A DNA stretch of 64,000 nt from Liolophura sinensis (GCF_032854445.1 NW_027017954.1:496001-560000), one strand, 5' to 3'. Numbered from the stretch's first letter, positions 23,101 through 31,644 are shown. The notes: a model not told the origin generated them from the letters alone. Translations and numbers: made by a program.

Positions 23101-25299
23101 TATCTTTTCTTTTTGAGGGAGAGGAAGTGTTACGAACCATGTTTTTCAATATTGTATTATTTTTTTGTTATTTGTTCCTGAGTCAGTGCCCGACTTACAT
23201 TTTTCCCTCTGTGCCTGCTTTGCACTGTAATTCAGTCGAGCGTTCTCGGGGCTTCGGGGTTTATGAGTATAATGTCATCGTACATAGAGTACACTTTCTG
23301 GAAATATGTATCGGTGTTGTAAACATGTTTAAAACCATCCAGATTTTTTTTCACGTTTATCTATAAATATTACCGACAGACTTGTGCAGCTGGCAGTCAT
23401 TTAGTTAAGTCCATTTGAGAGCAGTCATTTACTGAAGTCCACTGGAGAGCAGTCATATTTACTGTCCTCCTCTGTGAAGGAGTTTGCTGGGTTCAGACAT
23501 ATCGGCTTTTACGCCATTTGACTTTCGTACTCCATTTTCTGTACAGGACACTTTGTGAGATTGTGTCTCGCCACCGGCCACTCTTCTCGTCGCCACCCGT
23601 GTCTATTCCAAGCAAGCTTATAGCATTCCTCGCTCTGCTTTAGCCAGTGTCAGGCTTACATGGGTTCCTTTGCTTTCCAGGTTTGTTATGTGCTAGTTTT
23701 AGTGTCCAAGATTGATGCCAGTCTATGTTGTGAGATTCATTCTAGCTTGCCTTTAACGATTGCAATGCAGACAAAAAAAGAACAAGAAAGCTGACAATGC
23801 AAGCTATAGAACGGTAACACTGAAACATCGACAAATAAGACAGAAGTCTGAAGATAACAGAAATATGTGTTCTATTTTGACAGCATGCTCCCCTGGCACA
23901 TGGGGACAAAACTGCAAACTTACTTGTAGTCTGAACTGTCTTAATGGTCCAACCGGATGTGACGTCAGGAATGGAGCATGTATTGGAGGTTGTACAGATG
24001 GACATGAAGGCCGATTTTGTACCCGTAAGCATCGTTACCTGAAAAAGACTATCTTTGAATGTAAATACACTCTCTTGGTGACATTTCAACTGATAATAGA
24101 ACGTTGCCAATAATTTTGCGTCTAAAAGTAATTCCTAAGGTGCCAGTGGCTTAATGATTATACACAAGAGTATCCTAATGTCATTAATATTTGAAAGATC
24201 AGCATTTGCTGTCGATTACGCTCCATTTACAGGCTGTTTCGGTTTTAATCCTACAACAGATAATTATCTCCATGTGGAAGGCAGGATGACAACAATCCAT
24301 TGCATATTTTCTTGCTTATGTAACTCAGCACGCAGTTCGAAGTCAGTCCCACCTTGAAGATCTAACATATTCCGCCAAAGTTGCACCGCATTAGATTTCC
24401 CATACGCCCACCCCTCTCACTTTAATAGCATATGTCTGTCAATGTCAGAGTGTAGGCTTTGTCCCACAGCGCCATTGTGTAACGATTTTGTTTAGAAAAT
24501 AAACATTTCTGTGCTGCTGAAATGTTCACCGTCATAAAATACATTGCTCGCCAAAAACTGAATAAGACGTAGCACAATAAAATCAGCAATTTCAAATTTG
24601 TTTAAATGTGTATTTTACCGTTTGTAGCCGTCAACTATAACTACACAGGAGTGGTTATAGGCTGTGTGGCTGTGGTGGTCGCTGTCGTAATCGTCGTTAT
24701 TGTACTGATGTACACGTAAGTGATGCCAGCTTAAAATAGGACCATGAATGTTTATTCCACAGTATAGGATTTAGATATGCTTGTAATATTTTATGTATTT
24801 ATTATATTTTTATAATACTTTGTTTATACACTAAAGGTTGTGATACACCTAAAGCTGTACCCATTGTTCCCTCTCTGTGATACAGAATAATGTGCAATTT
24901 AAATCCTAATACGTTTACATGTACTCAGAAAATGTGACGAAATAATCCGAATAAATCGATATTAGAGATAAGTATATTGTAATATGCTGCTGTAATAATT
25001 TTCGCTTTGTTGGGTTTATATTTTGTGTTAAGATAGTATATATTTGTTGAAATTATTTAGGTGACCATAGACTGTGTTATTTCTACAGGAGAAGATGTCA
25101 CGGTAATAAGTCAGAAGGAACCTCTGAGCGTTCGGATCCGGTCCACGTCCAGAATCGGGAGAGTTCTAATCAAGGGAGAGAGGCGCGGATTTCAACTCCA
25201 GTGGACAGCAACCCGTATGAGAGTGTTTGTGAGAATGAATACGACAAAATCCGATTTTCTTGTAATGACACCGAGGCCAGTTACACAGTTGTTACTTAA
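4273..25299 (+). CDS. Gene 1: FTP-lectin / EGF-repeat transmembrane receptor with short tyrosine-motif tail (5' partial)
   Basis: A type I membrane receptor assembled from twelve exons: 4273-4407, 4787-4996, 5256-5462, 6514-6609, 8342-8491, 10487-10633, 11739-11885, 14294-14437, 18452-18604, 23884-24024, 24628-24715 and 25089-25299. Order: EGF-like, FTP lectin domain, seven EGF-like modules, transmembrane helix, cytoplasmic tail of about 69 residues ending at TAA 25297-25299. Every ectodomain junction is phase 1 and keeps frame; the TM-tail junction is phase 2. About 609 residues lie in the window; the signal peptide exon is not seen and is probably upstream. The modules resemble MEGF/SREC-type receptors (8-Cys EGF) joined to a fucolectin domain, so binding of glycans or microbes is a reasonable inference, not shown. 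It is the tandem paralog of the phosphatase receptor at 40 kb but carries no phosphatase exons. Ligand unknown. Confidence 0.8.
4787..4996 (+). CDS. Gene 1 exon: FTP (fucolectin-type) domain, first half
   Basis: Acceptor TTATAG, donor GTGAGC, phase 1-1, 210 nt. Contains the family signature NVALGKPTHQSS, then LAVDG, a CTHT histidine and WRVTL...FTIYNR. In eel fucolectin the equivalent His and Arg residues bind fucose. Paralog at 40697-40906 has identical length. Confidence 0.85.
5256..5462 (+). CDS. Gene 1 exon: FTP domain, second half
   Basis: Acceptor TTTACAG, donor GTACGT, phase 1-1, 207 nt. Encodes GRRLSGFTLYVGNTS and ends TLCEVLIYG, the usual end of the FTP fold. Joined to the previous exon it gives an R-x-E-x4-R motif, close to the fucose-binding R-x-D-x4-R with Asp changed to Glu; whether it still binds fucose is open. 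Confidence 0.85.
5463..6513. other. Intron with two decayed copies of the FTP exon end
   Basis: About 5683-5760 repeats the end of exon 5256-5462 (TGTCAGGAGAC, GTACCGCTAACA, TTTGTGAAGT). A shorter one near 6049-6092 includes GGCCAGGT and TTCTACGGTAC. A G-run lies at about 6318-6334. Confidence 0.65.
6514..6609 (+). CDS. Gene 1 exon: short EGF-like module 2
   Basis: Phase 1-1, 96 nt, acceptor TGACAG, donor GTAAAA. Six cysteines in 32 residues (VCSAGWYGEMCGRQC ... CSKC ... RC), a shortened EGF module. Paralog at 43162-43257 has the same length. Confidence 0.75.
7460..7586 (+). mobile_element. SINE family 1 tail fragment
   Basis: TGATGGTCGTGGATTTTCCC to CGCCGTCGTATAAG and a degraded tail. Shared with 44455-44583. 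Confidence 0.75.
8342..8491 (+). CDS. Gene 1 exon: EGF-like module 3
   Basis: Phase 1-1, 150 nt. Eight cysteines, ECVDGRW start, RCDAGFMG near the end. Donor is GTTAGT here and GTAAGT in the paralog at 45359-45508. The end of this exon is copied several times into the following intron. Confidence 0.8.
8456..8990 (+). repeat. 79-bp minisatellite derived from the end of EGF exon 3 and its donor
   Basis: Copies of GATGCTGGCTTCATG...GACAGGTAAGTGTGTAG follow the exon; units at 8732 and 8811 are exactly 79 bases apart. Other copies near 8530-8710 and 8880-8965 are more worn. A shorter version follows the gene 2 exon (about 45530-45745). Confidence 0.8.
10487..10633 (+). CDS. Gene 1 exon: EGF-like module 4
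   Basis: Phase 1-1, 147 nt. 8-Cys module GCKAGTYGYDCNETCGSC ... MPGYSGVKC. The donor GTCGGT is weak. Best matched by the exon at 47267-47410. Confidence 0.78.
10743..10979 (+). other. Conserved open segment in intron after EGF module 4
   Basis: 79 codons ending at TAA 10977-10979, with a clear match at 47519-47752. Core CALYGTWSDVQVV, ESFYTNTS, TGNIIVSRHCYD. The length differences between copies are 9, 3 and 9 bases, so frame and stop are kept. A third copy (about 49035-49190) has a 6-base deletion. It may be an alternative last exon or an old lost exon. Confidence 0.4.
11226..11540. repeat. Intron block duplicated three times across the locus
   Basis: The stretch containing TTATGTCGTTATGTACATTA, GGAAACCGGAG and AACCTCAATGGCCAAGAG recurs near 13730-14040 and 47985-48340, each time before an EGF exon. 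It marks exon-plus-intron duplication. Confidence 0.7.
11739..11885 (+). CDS. Gene 1 exon: EGF-like module 5
   Basis: Phase 1-1, 147 nt, acceptor AATTTAG, donor GTGAGT. ACEAGKYGSGCTETCGSC ... MSGYSSLKC. Very close to modules 4 and 6 and to 48697-48843, so recently duplicated. Confidence 0.8.
12050..13729. other. Long intron sequence with nothing recognised
   Basis: No module, transposon or RNA gene could be identified on either strand. Short open frames here look random. Confidence 0.5.
14078..14157. repeat. (TA)n microsatellite
   Basis: About 80 bases of pure TA about 135 bases before EGF exon 14294-14437. A C-rich run lies at about 13989-14009. Confidence 0.97.
14294..14437 (+). CDS. Gene 1 exon: EGF-like module 6
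   Basis: Phase 1-1, 144 nt, acceptor TGAAG, donor GTGAGT. ACEAGKYGHDCNETCGSC ... MPGYSGLKC. Its flanks (about 13740-14540) copy those of module 5 (about 11226-11940), so exon and intron were duplicated together inside gene 1. Confidence 0.8.
14438..15300. other. Intron sequence, nothing recognised
   Basis: No conserved motif seen; the start is shared with intron flanks of other EGF exons. Confidence 0.5.
15311..16170 (+). mobile_element. DIRS-like retrotransposon relic (RNase H region)
   Basis: Broken frames read LREDFTWWI, VLYSDAS, KIGWG, then LSHLAGKQNPEVD, TEWMFDRTVF, DPFASRLN and DPGAYAVDSF. These are the ordered landmarks of the RT/RNase H region of DIRS1-type tyrosine-recombinase retrotransposons. 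Several stops and a 20-bp internal tandem repeat (15600-15665) show it is dead. No recombinase part seen. Confidence 0.6.
15600..15665. repeat. Short tandem repeat of about 20 bp
   Basis: About three to four copies of GGGGGCCGTGTTACATGTG-like units. Confidence 0.75.
16362..17070. repeat. Unclassified dispersed repeat, copy 1
   Basis: About 700 bases align with 25436-26175 (shared GTGTAAGCATTTGGCCT, AGGGAATTTACCGAACA, GCAATGACTCTCCCG, GGCTTCTACAACATGGCT). No coding potential or terminal repeats recognised. Confidence 0.7.
17071..18237. other. Intron sequence, nothing recognised
   Basis: AT-rich, no motif or repeat family identified. Confidence 0.5.
18238..18420 (-). mobile_element. SINE family 1, with tRNA head
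   Basis: Reverse strand gives ATGGTTAGTATGATAACGCA, AGTCCAGCTCATGCTGG and the worn body. It ends about 31 bases from EGF exon 18452, so it may overlap the branch-site region. Confidence 0.7.
18452..18604 (+). CDS. Gene 1 exon: EGF-like module 7
   Basis: Phase 1-1, 153 nt, acceptor TTTTTTGGCAG, donor GTTAGT. GCDAGFWGADCEEKC ... RCKAGFLGSNC, 8 Cys. No counterpart is seen in gene 2. A minus-strand SINE ends about 31 bases before the exon. Confidence 0.78.
18640..18930 (+). repeat. Putative 5' LTR of the gypsy element
   Basis: TCAAACCATCCGGAATTTC, TATATATAAGG and a GTGAAGCTGGC...CATTTACTAAAGTCC block match 23315-23420. A TTTGGGACTTGTCCAGGA primer-site-like stretch follows near 18936. Ends are approximate. 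Confidence 0.4.
21570..21834 (+). mobile_element. SINE family 1, near complete, inside the gypsy relic
   Basis: TTGGCTCAGTTGGTTAGCGC (A box), CGCTGTGAGTTCAAGTC (B box), CATAATGCTGGCGGCTG, AAATATTCTTAAGTACGGC and (AAATA)n. Reference copy for the family in this window. Confidence 0.9.
22605..22664 (-). mobile_element. 60-bp 5'-truncated LINE tail
   Basis: Reverse complement of the LINE end at about 30396-30460 (GATATGGCTGAAATATTGCC, TGGCGTTAAG, CATTCATT). It is flanked by 13-bp duplications AGAAGATGGAATA at 22592-22604 and 22665-22677. Confidence 0.85.
23129..23480 (+). repeat. Putative 3' LTR of the gypsy element
   Basis: Begins TGTTACGAACC, a common gypsy LTR start, and shares AAAACCATCC, TATAAATATTACCGACAGAC and GCAGTCATTTAG with the 5' copy. 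The 3' edge is unclear. Confidence 0.4.
23884..24024 (+). CDS. Gene 1 exon: EGF-like module 8
   Basis: Phase 1-1, 141 nt, acceptor TTGACAG, donor GTAAGC. ACSPGTWGQNC ... DGHEGRFC. No counterpart in gene 2. It follows the decayed gypsy element. Confidence 0.8.
24628..24715 (+). CDS. Gene 1 exon: transmembrane helix
   Basis: Acceptor TTTGTAG, donor GTAAGT. Enters in phase 1 and leaves in phase 2. Encodes NYNYTG followed by about 22 hydrophobic residues (VVIGCVAVVVAVVIVVIVL). The same phases occur in the TM exon of gene 2 (53335-53425). Confidence 0.82.
25089..25299 (+). CDS. Gene 1 terminal exon: cytoplasmic tail with YESV, YDKI and YTVV motifs
   Basis: Acceptor TTTCTACAG. The phase-2 join gives T-RRCHGNKS, a basic stop-transfer segment like RRRHPS in gene 2. 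Tyrosines are at 25216-25218 (NPYESV), 25240-25242 (NEYDKI) and 25282-25284 (ASYTVV), then TAA. These are Y-x-x-hydrophobic motifs of the SH2-docking or endocytic type. The first two are 8 residues apart, too close for a classical ITAM. A longer open frame covers this region one base out of register; the spliced frame given here is supported by its phase and by the paralog. Confidence 0.75.
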
Positions 25300-25435
25300 T
25301 TTCATGGTTTTGGACGCGAAACGCTTCCTGGAAAGAACGGGAGATAGTGAACCGTTAAAAAGGACAAGTTTTGAACATATATATAGTTTGAATTAGATAA
25401 TTCGCTCCTAAAAACAGCACACTTTGTTTTCAATT

Positions 25436-26175
25436 TTGAAAAGGTTCAAAGGGCTAATGCTTCTTTTAGTTTGGGGCTCGGTGAGGGCGATGCTGGTGGA
25501 CACAGCTGTCGTGTTTTAGCGGTCCTGCTCGCCCTCGTCCTACAGGGGTGTAAGCATTTGGCCTAGCTGGATGTACCGACGGCAGGGAATTTACCGAACA
25601 CTGCAGGACCTTCGGATTAATAACAGACCCTTTTATTCAGATTTTGGTAAGATATTTTTGTAATAACTCTGACTTTGCTAAGGAAAAGTAATGGAAAGTC
25701 ACAATATTTTTTTTCAAGCAATGACTCTCCCGGACGGTTTTCTGCCAGCTTACCGTGACAAGTTACTGCAGTATCCTGCCCAACATGTACGCATTGTGAC
25801 AGGGGCAGCCGTTCTCGGTTCCCTGCTTATAAACGTGTGGTTCAAAATACATCAGTTTTACACTTAAGCCGCAAAATCCAATTCATTACACCGATACCTG
25901 TATCCACTATAAGACACCACACTGACAATCGAGAGCTAATATATTTTCACGTGACAGCCAATTATCACGTGGCGCTTTCAGGGCTATGGATTGGCCAAGT
26001 TCAAAAGGGCTTCTACAACATGGCTTCTTGGAGTGAATTGTCCGTCATTGCCATATCCCCAATAATCAACTCCATGTTCTCGGCTTTCAAAATTTTTTAG
26101 AATTTTTTGAACATATTTTTCGATGACAACTTTGTCGTTTATCATGGTTCCTATGTATGTATAGTGGCAGACTTT
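25436..26175. repeat. Unclassified dispersed repeat, copy 2
   Basis: Pairs with 16362-17070 in direct orientation; see there. Confidence 0.7.
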
Positions 26176-27000
26176 ATGTCACTTTAATTACACAGGAAAA
26201 CATTATGGGTTTTATGAACCTAGAAAGTCCTAAATTTAACTTGAAAATTATAATAACCCTATCAAATTTAAATTTCAAAGTTCTGAGCATATATTTAGTG
26301 GATATATAACAACAGTATACTAATATTATATCTCAAAACAAGTAAGCAGTGTAGCTTATAAGCCTAAAGACCTAATAGTGTTCACATAGAGTGTAAATTA
26401 ACAAGCGCTTACAACCCGAGTTTCAAGTCAGCGTTTGTGTGACTTGAGCACTTTTCCTTCCAAAATGTTCATGGTCTAGACAGTTTTGCGCCAGTTAGGA
26501 TATTCCAATAAACTTTTGAACTACGGATTTCAGCTAGACGTATGCCGCTCGGTCCCGGCAGAGAGTGGCCGCTTAGGACAGTTAGACGCTAAACACAGGT
26601 CCCGTAAGTACAGATTTGACAGGATAGATCTTTTGTTACTAAAACAAACATGATCGCTTTTCAGAGCTAGTGGGCGGACATGCTCTGTTGGCACACAGAT
26701 GATTCCTGACTAAATCACATTGTCCAGTTAAAATAATCGAAGTCCGCTACCTTAACATTTGCCTTATTCCGAATGGAACGTGATGCTATTTGAGAGTTTC
26801 ATAGTATGAATGAATTGATATCTTCAATCTTGTACAGGGTTGTCAGCCTCATGATCTTCAGTGTGTTTTGAAGAGTTAATAAATTTGCCATACAGGGACA
26901 CGTTCTTCTTTTTTGTATGTTGTTTAAGGTGAGGGGTAATTTCCAATTTTTTGGTAATTATCGAAGCATGAATTTAAACCCTTGTATTCGTCATCTGTTC

Positions 27001-27175
27001 AGGGGCCTCCGTGGCTCAGTAGGTTAGCGCGTTAGCGCAGCATAATGACCCAGGAGTCTCTCACAAAGAGTCCAACTCATGCTGGCTTTCTCTCCGGCGG
27101 TACGTGGGAAGGTCTGCAGCAACCTGCGGATGGTCGTAGGTTCCCCCCGGGCTCTGCCCAGTTTCCACCCTCCAG
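27001..27175 (+). mobile_element. SINE family 1, lacking the 3' tail
   Basis: GGGGCCTCCGTGGCTCAGTA head, body CGGCGGTACGTGGGAAGG, stops in the CTCTGCCCAGTTTCCACC block. Confidence 0.85.
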
Positions 27176-28849
27176 AGAGAAAGAGAGAAAGTTGTCATCT
27201 GTTGAAGTCCCACTTGTCAAGCCTTCGTAATAGAATTAAGAGATGGTGTCGAAGACTATTGTTCCATCTCCAGTATTGCACGATCCTGTGCCTAGAATAC
27301 TTGCATGTAGATATAATTCATTTTCATTTGTAACAACACTGCAGTTAAGATATGCTTTTATTTAACACTCTAGACAGATCTAAATACGTGAGGTTACTAC
27401 AGGAGTATTTTCATCAGTATTTTCACCATGTTAACTGTTCTGTGGTACAGATCATTCGTAGATCTAATGTTAATTTAAAAATTAACACCATTAGACGACC
27501 ATATTATTTAACTAGAATACATATTTATACAATATATGTACACAGACCTAATGGCTCTTAATTATGTGACTAAATTATTTTTAAAGTAAGCATCTACGAA
27601 AATTTAAGAACTATAGAATACGAGACATACCTACATATATTTTATACATATTTGTTACTTCCAAGCGAAGTTGGATGCTTTTGTTGACAAATGCTCTTTA
27701 GGCTTTCAAGTTTTCTTATAATATTAATTTTGATACCTTTTAATTTACAGTTGTATTATCTGGTATTATTCCTGCATAAATCATGATTCTGCTGGTGGAC
27801 TAAGTGTTCCCAAGGCCATGCTTTTGGCATCAGTGCATAAAATGTTTACCTAATTGTGGCTATTAAAATAAAGCCATGGTGCTGGGCGGGTGAGGGGGGC
27901 ATTCAGATGAACAGTTAGAATCACACCCTAGCGTATTTCACCCATTTCGTGTCACCATTTGCCAATTATCACAAAGTGGTAGTCGTCAGTCAGTGGCAGT
28001 GGCCTTTGTTAATTAGTTGGACAGTCTTCAATTTATGTTTACGCAATTTTCATTTTGGATATTTTTAAATTGTATTTGTTTTGATAACACTTTTTGTATC
28101 GATTGACAGAGGCATTACTTATGGATAACAATAAGTAAAAACTTTTTGTATTAGTAATTAAACTTATTACTTTGATTTCCATTGCGTCTTTACTGTGCTG
28201 TGTTTGTTTGTGAGTTAGCTGCTCTGGTTTTAAAAAGCGGTGGATTTTACATTTTTCCCATTGTATATACGTGTGATTGTGGTTTGTGTGCTCTCCGACG
28301 TCCACTTGTTTGTAAAGTAAGCAAACGGACGATGGCTGGATTGTTTAGCGATTTGAAGTAACTGTGCAGGTATACTTTTTGCACTATAATAAAACATACG
28401 AGGTATTCTTTTAACACTGCTTATCTCGATTTGACAGCTCCTGATATCCTGTCCCACAGATTAAACTATCTCTATAAAGGCAAATTACGCAGCCAAAATT
28501 TCGTGTAAGGCTTGCACTAAACTGTAGTGTAGCGGGCCTTGTAGAGAGGAGGTGTATCGTACGCAGATATATAGTGTAAGCAGCAGTCTACGCTCAAATG
28601 CAGTATTAGCGACAGCCATACCACGCTGTAGCGAAGAAAAGTGACTACACTGGGCAATGATGTAGACATTAGGTCAAATGTCCTGCACCATGAAATGGGG
28701 GTGGTCTAATACTGTCAAAGGCACCAAAGTTTTCCAGATACAAGCTCTCAATATATTCCACCATGTACTCTACATCGAAATCAATCTTCTATCTCTCGGG
28801 TATCGCCATTTCCTGATAGCTACGAAATACAGTTCATTTATAAATTCTG

Positions 28850-29310
28850 TCAAAAAAGAAACGCGACCCCTGTCCTCGGATATCAAAAATTCGTTCGAAT
28901 AAAGTTATTGCTTCCAAACTAAATTTTAGCCAAATGTAATGAAATTAAACACGTTTTTAATGAGGATTACCATTGAAACAACTGCCTTTTCTCTCCTAAG
29001 TGTATTTTATTGCTTATGACGTCACAACGCAAGGACTGACCCTGTTGACGTCGCACACAGAACCATTTACATACAAATCATGTCAATGGCAGTTATAGTG
29101 TGGGGGTGTATAAAAGCCCATGTGCTTTCGTATTTTATTCATTCATTGGTCGACGAAAGGCAGTCGGTAAAATGCCGCGACTGAGTGCTGCCGACCGAAA
29201 TATCGCCATTGGTCGTCTTCAAGCCGGAGAAAGTTTTGGTACTATTGCACGACACCTAAATGTTCACAAAACAACGATATCCCGACTTTGGAGCCGTTAC
29301 AACAACTTTA
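28850..29310 (+). mobile_element. Tc1/mariner-like transposon fragment
   Basis: Open frame from ATG 29172 reads MPRLSAADRNIAIGRLQAG then ARHLNVHKTTISRLWSRY, the paired-type helix-turn-helix at the start of Tc1-like transposases. The left part (TCAAAAAAGAAACGCGAC) may be its terminal repeat. The frame is cut by a SINE tail; no DDE part found. Confidence 0.7.
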
Positions 29311-29319
29311 ATTCGACCA

Positions 29320-29435
29320 ATCTGAGGATGATCGTGGGTTTTGCTGATCGGTTTCGTCTCAACATAATGCTGATCGCCGTTGTATCAGAGAAATATTCTT
29401 AAGTATGGTGTAAAACACCAATCAAATCATGAAGT
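29320..29435 (+). mobile_element. SINE family 1 tail
   Basis: GAGGATGATCGTGGGTTTTG to AAATATTCTTAAGTATGG and CACCAATCAAATCA, directly after the Tc1-like reading frame. Confidence 0.75.
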
Positions 29436-29639
29436 AAAAAAATGTGACATGTTGTTACTACAGTATGTCGAGCTGATTCAATACGTCGACACAGATCATA
29501 TACAAGCCGTCAACTGGTCAATAAGCGCAAGACCATTTCACAACAGTTTCCTCTGGGCATGCCCAGAAGGCAGTAATATGCAGCGACTCGCTGTCTTGCC
29601 TTTTGGCAATTTAAAATAATAAATTTAAAAATCCATTGA

Positions 29640-30460
29640 TACTTGAGATAATAGCCAAATACCGAAAACTAATTAAAAGAGGTAAAGATATTATATTCTG
29701 CTGAATACTAAGTCACACTGGTATCCATGGAAACACAGTCGTGGACAGGGAAGCGAAAGCTGCCCTATATAAACCTGTATCTCGGGTTAAAATCCCTTAT
29801 TCTGACGTGAAGTCTAATATTCTTAAATATATTTATCGCCTTTGGCAGGGTGAATGGGACTTGCAGATCCACAATAAACTGCATGCCATCCATCCTCTCA
29901 TTGGCTACAATGCCTATACTTGTCAAATGTCTCGTGGAGACCAAGTAGTTTTAACGAGGTGTCGTACTGGGCATTCTCATTTGACACACAATTTCATCTT
30001 AGATGAGAGCAGTGCTCCCGTTTGTGTGTTCGATGTAATGCACAATATGGCATCAAACATATCTTGGTTGACTGTGTAGACTTTGCCCATGTTAAGCAAA
30101 GGCTCTACACGGTCAACTCTATATATGATTTATTTGACAGCATCGTTGGCGATGTTGTCATAAATTATTTGAAGGTCATTGGCCTATATCATAAAATATA
30201 AATTTTAATTGTCATAAATACCCATAGATAAACATGTATATACATATAGATTTATACATGTACTATAATCCTGGTTTTCGAGTTTTAACTCTTATTTTTC
30301 TTTTATACGATTTTAAACATGTCTGTGCTTTTTGTTTTGATTTTGATGTTCATATTGTCATATCGAAAACCTTAACAGTCTCGCGTTTTCACCTTGTTCT
30401 CGCCACGATATGGCTGAAATATTGCCGATGTGGCGTTAAGCAATAATCATTCATTCCATT
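29640..30460 (+). mobile_element. I-superfamily LINE 3' end (RNase H C-terminus and 3' UTR)
   Basis: Reads SHTGIHGNTVVDREAKAAL, then WQGEWDLQIHNKLHAIHPL, VVLTRCRTGHSHLTH and after a frameshift DCVDFAHVKQRLY and VINYLKVIGLYHKI before stop. This matches the RNase H tail of mollusc I/Nimb-like LINEs. The 3' UTR ends GATATGGCTGAAATATTGCC, GGCGTTAAGCAA and CATTCATT. 5' truncated and broken. Confidence 0.75.
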
Positions 30461-30886
30461 TCACAACATGACGTTTAACACAAATTATCATAAAACTAAG
30501 GAAGTATATAAAGTACAAAAATAAAACAAAATCATAAAAAGAGAAGCGGTCAACAGTTTCAATGATGTAGGGAAGACGGAAGATATGTTCTAGGCGACTG
30601 AGTGAAATCAGTATTCAAATCGTGTAACATGCTGCAATATCAATTGTTGATAGCAAAAATATGTATCTCAGTTGAGCTTTAGTTTGTACTGTTCATGTAT
30701 TCAACGTGGCGATCTAATTTATCACGATAAACATACGGTCCTTAGGCCCCGATTAAGCGGAACAAAACACAATCATGAAGTCGGGGCGCAGAGATTCTCA
30801 ACCCTCTGACCATAATTACTTATAAGAGAATACTATTCATGGTAAAACTTAAAAAAATTGGAGTGAAGGTGTTTGATAAAATAACC
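30461..30886. other. Intergenic, nothing recognised
   Basis: AT-rich; a small stretch with AACACAATCATGAA recurs near 34270, perhaps an old repeat. Confidence 0.45.
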
Positions 30887-31480
30887 TTAACTCATTAGTT
30901 TTTGCAGTAAAAGCTTGTGACATTGATTGAAATCGTCACACAACACGCAGGGTATACCTAATAGGCGAGATATGTACACGTCATATGCAGGACCCTTCGG
31001 TATACTGCTGTCAATTACTCTTGCTGGTTTCTGCATATAGTCGTATTCATATGAGAACAGGTATAGGCCACAATTTGTACCCATGGGAATACCTATAGAC
31101 TCTTGATATATGGTTTCCCAGAATTTCATACAGATGTTATTAATGAGAAATTCAAGCAGCTCAATGAACACGGAAACATCCCATGAATGGTAACCTATGT
31201 ATGTAGTGGGACTGAAGAAGGCTTCGTTGCCTTTGACGTTAATGTAGCAGTAACCCAGTTTGATTAAAAATCCATACAATTAGTGATGAAATTCTACCAA
31301 TTAAATCCGACTGAGGGATTGTCTTATACACAATGGGGAAATCCCAAGTACTCAAAACTGTACGTGTATTTGAGGGTCTAAGTACCTCAGTGAGACGTTT
31401 TGAGTTTTTAACGAACCACCTACAGTTAACGCCTTAATTTTTTCACACTGACTTCCACTACAGTAGTTTTTCAAAAATGA
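30887..31480 (-). mobile_element. Penelope-like element RT fragment
   Basis: Minus strand reads LEFLINNICMKFWETIYQ, SIGIPMGTNCG and LFSYEYDYMQK, the hallmark region of Penelope-like reverse transcriptases. A short in-frame deletion follows TNC, where relatives have APLLAD. Upstream FPIVYKTIPQ fits too. No endonuclease seen. Confidence 0.65.
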
Positions 31481-31510
31481 CTACTTCTCGTAGTGCCTTC
31501 GTGATTAGAG

Positions 31511-31644
31511 TAGATTCCCCCGGAGCCCGAGCGAAACCCTCGACCAACATAGTCTGGTTTTAACTCTTAGCGACCGCATTGGTAATAGACTCCTGGGTCA
31601 TTGCGGCGCGCTGGCGTGCTAACCACCTCGGGCACGGAGGCCTC
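31511..31644 (-). mobile_element. SINE family 1 head with internal deletion
   Basis: Reverse strand: GGCCTCCGTGCCCGAGGTGG, AGCGCGCCGCAATGACCC, then a jump to the GGGTTTCGCTCGGGCTCC block. Confidence 0.75.

Larger units (their letters stand above)
18640..23480 (+). mobile_element. Decayed Ty3/gypsy LTR retrotransposon with integrase before reverse transcriptase (Gmr1-like)
   Basis: Domains in order: gag from about 19105 (MAEEFNAPSILDCEDLS, then LREAILLEEFKNNVG and AASLADEYELNHKS, SCAN-like); protease region about 20040-20390 (IQGFNGNFMSVPLLEV); integrase about 20760-21550 (GGHLGIGK, IQTDQGS, WDKAIKFVLFASRDTPNEYT, GISPFELVYG); reverse transcriptase about 21880-22480 (VDYRKINAV, DSYPIPRSEDCIDRVG); RNase H about 22490-22985 (PVSYFSRNLNRHQ, YTDHDPLVFLEKF, NSVADMLSRAW). 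Many stops, a SINE and a LINE tail interrupt it. LTR-like flanks share AAACCATCC and CATTTA-TAAGTCC. Inactive. Confidence 0.75.
25300..28840. other. Intergenic region after gene 1
   Basis: Holds the second copy of a dispersed repeat (25436-26175) and a SINE (27001-27175). No AATAAA is seen close after the stop; the first clear one is near 26877. The rest shows no gene or named element. Confidence 0.55.

Noticed and set aside
18640-23480. An intact endogenous retrovirus
   Set aside because: Every domain is broken by stops or insertions, no envelope was seen and the LTRs are strongly diverged.
23742-24110. A 122-codon minus-strand frame
   Set aside because: Antisense shadow of EGF exon 23884-24024.
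25216-25251. A classical ITAM in the gene 1 tail
   Set aside because: The two motifs have only four residues between them, not six to eight; called a variant tyrosine motif instead.
25061-25396. A 111-codon + strand frame over the gene 1 tail
   Set aside because: It is in a different frame from the one set by the TM exon donor; the spliced frame gives the tail with tyrosine motifs and matches the paralog's start.
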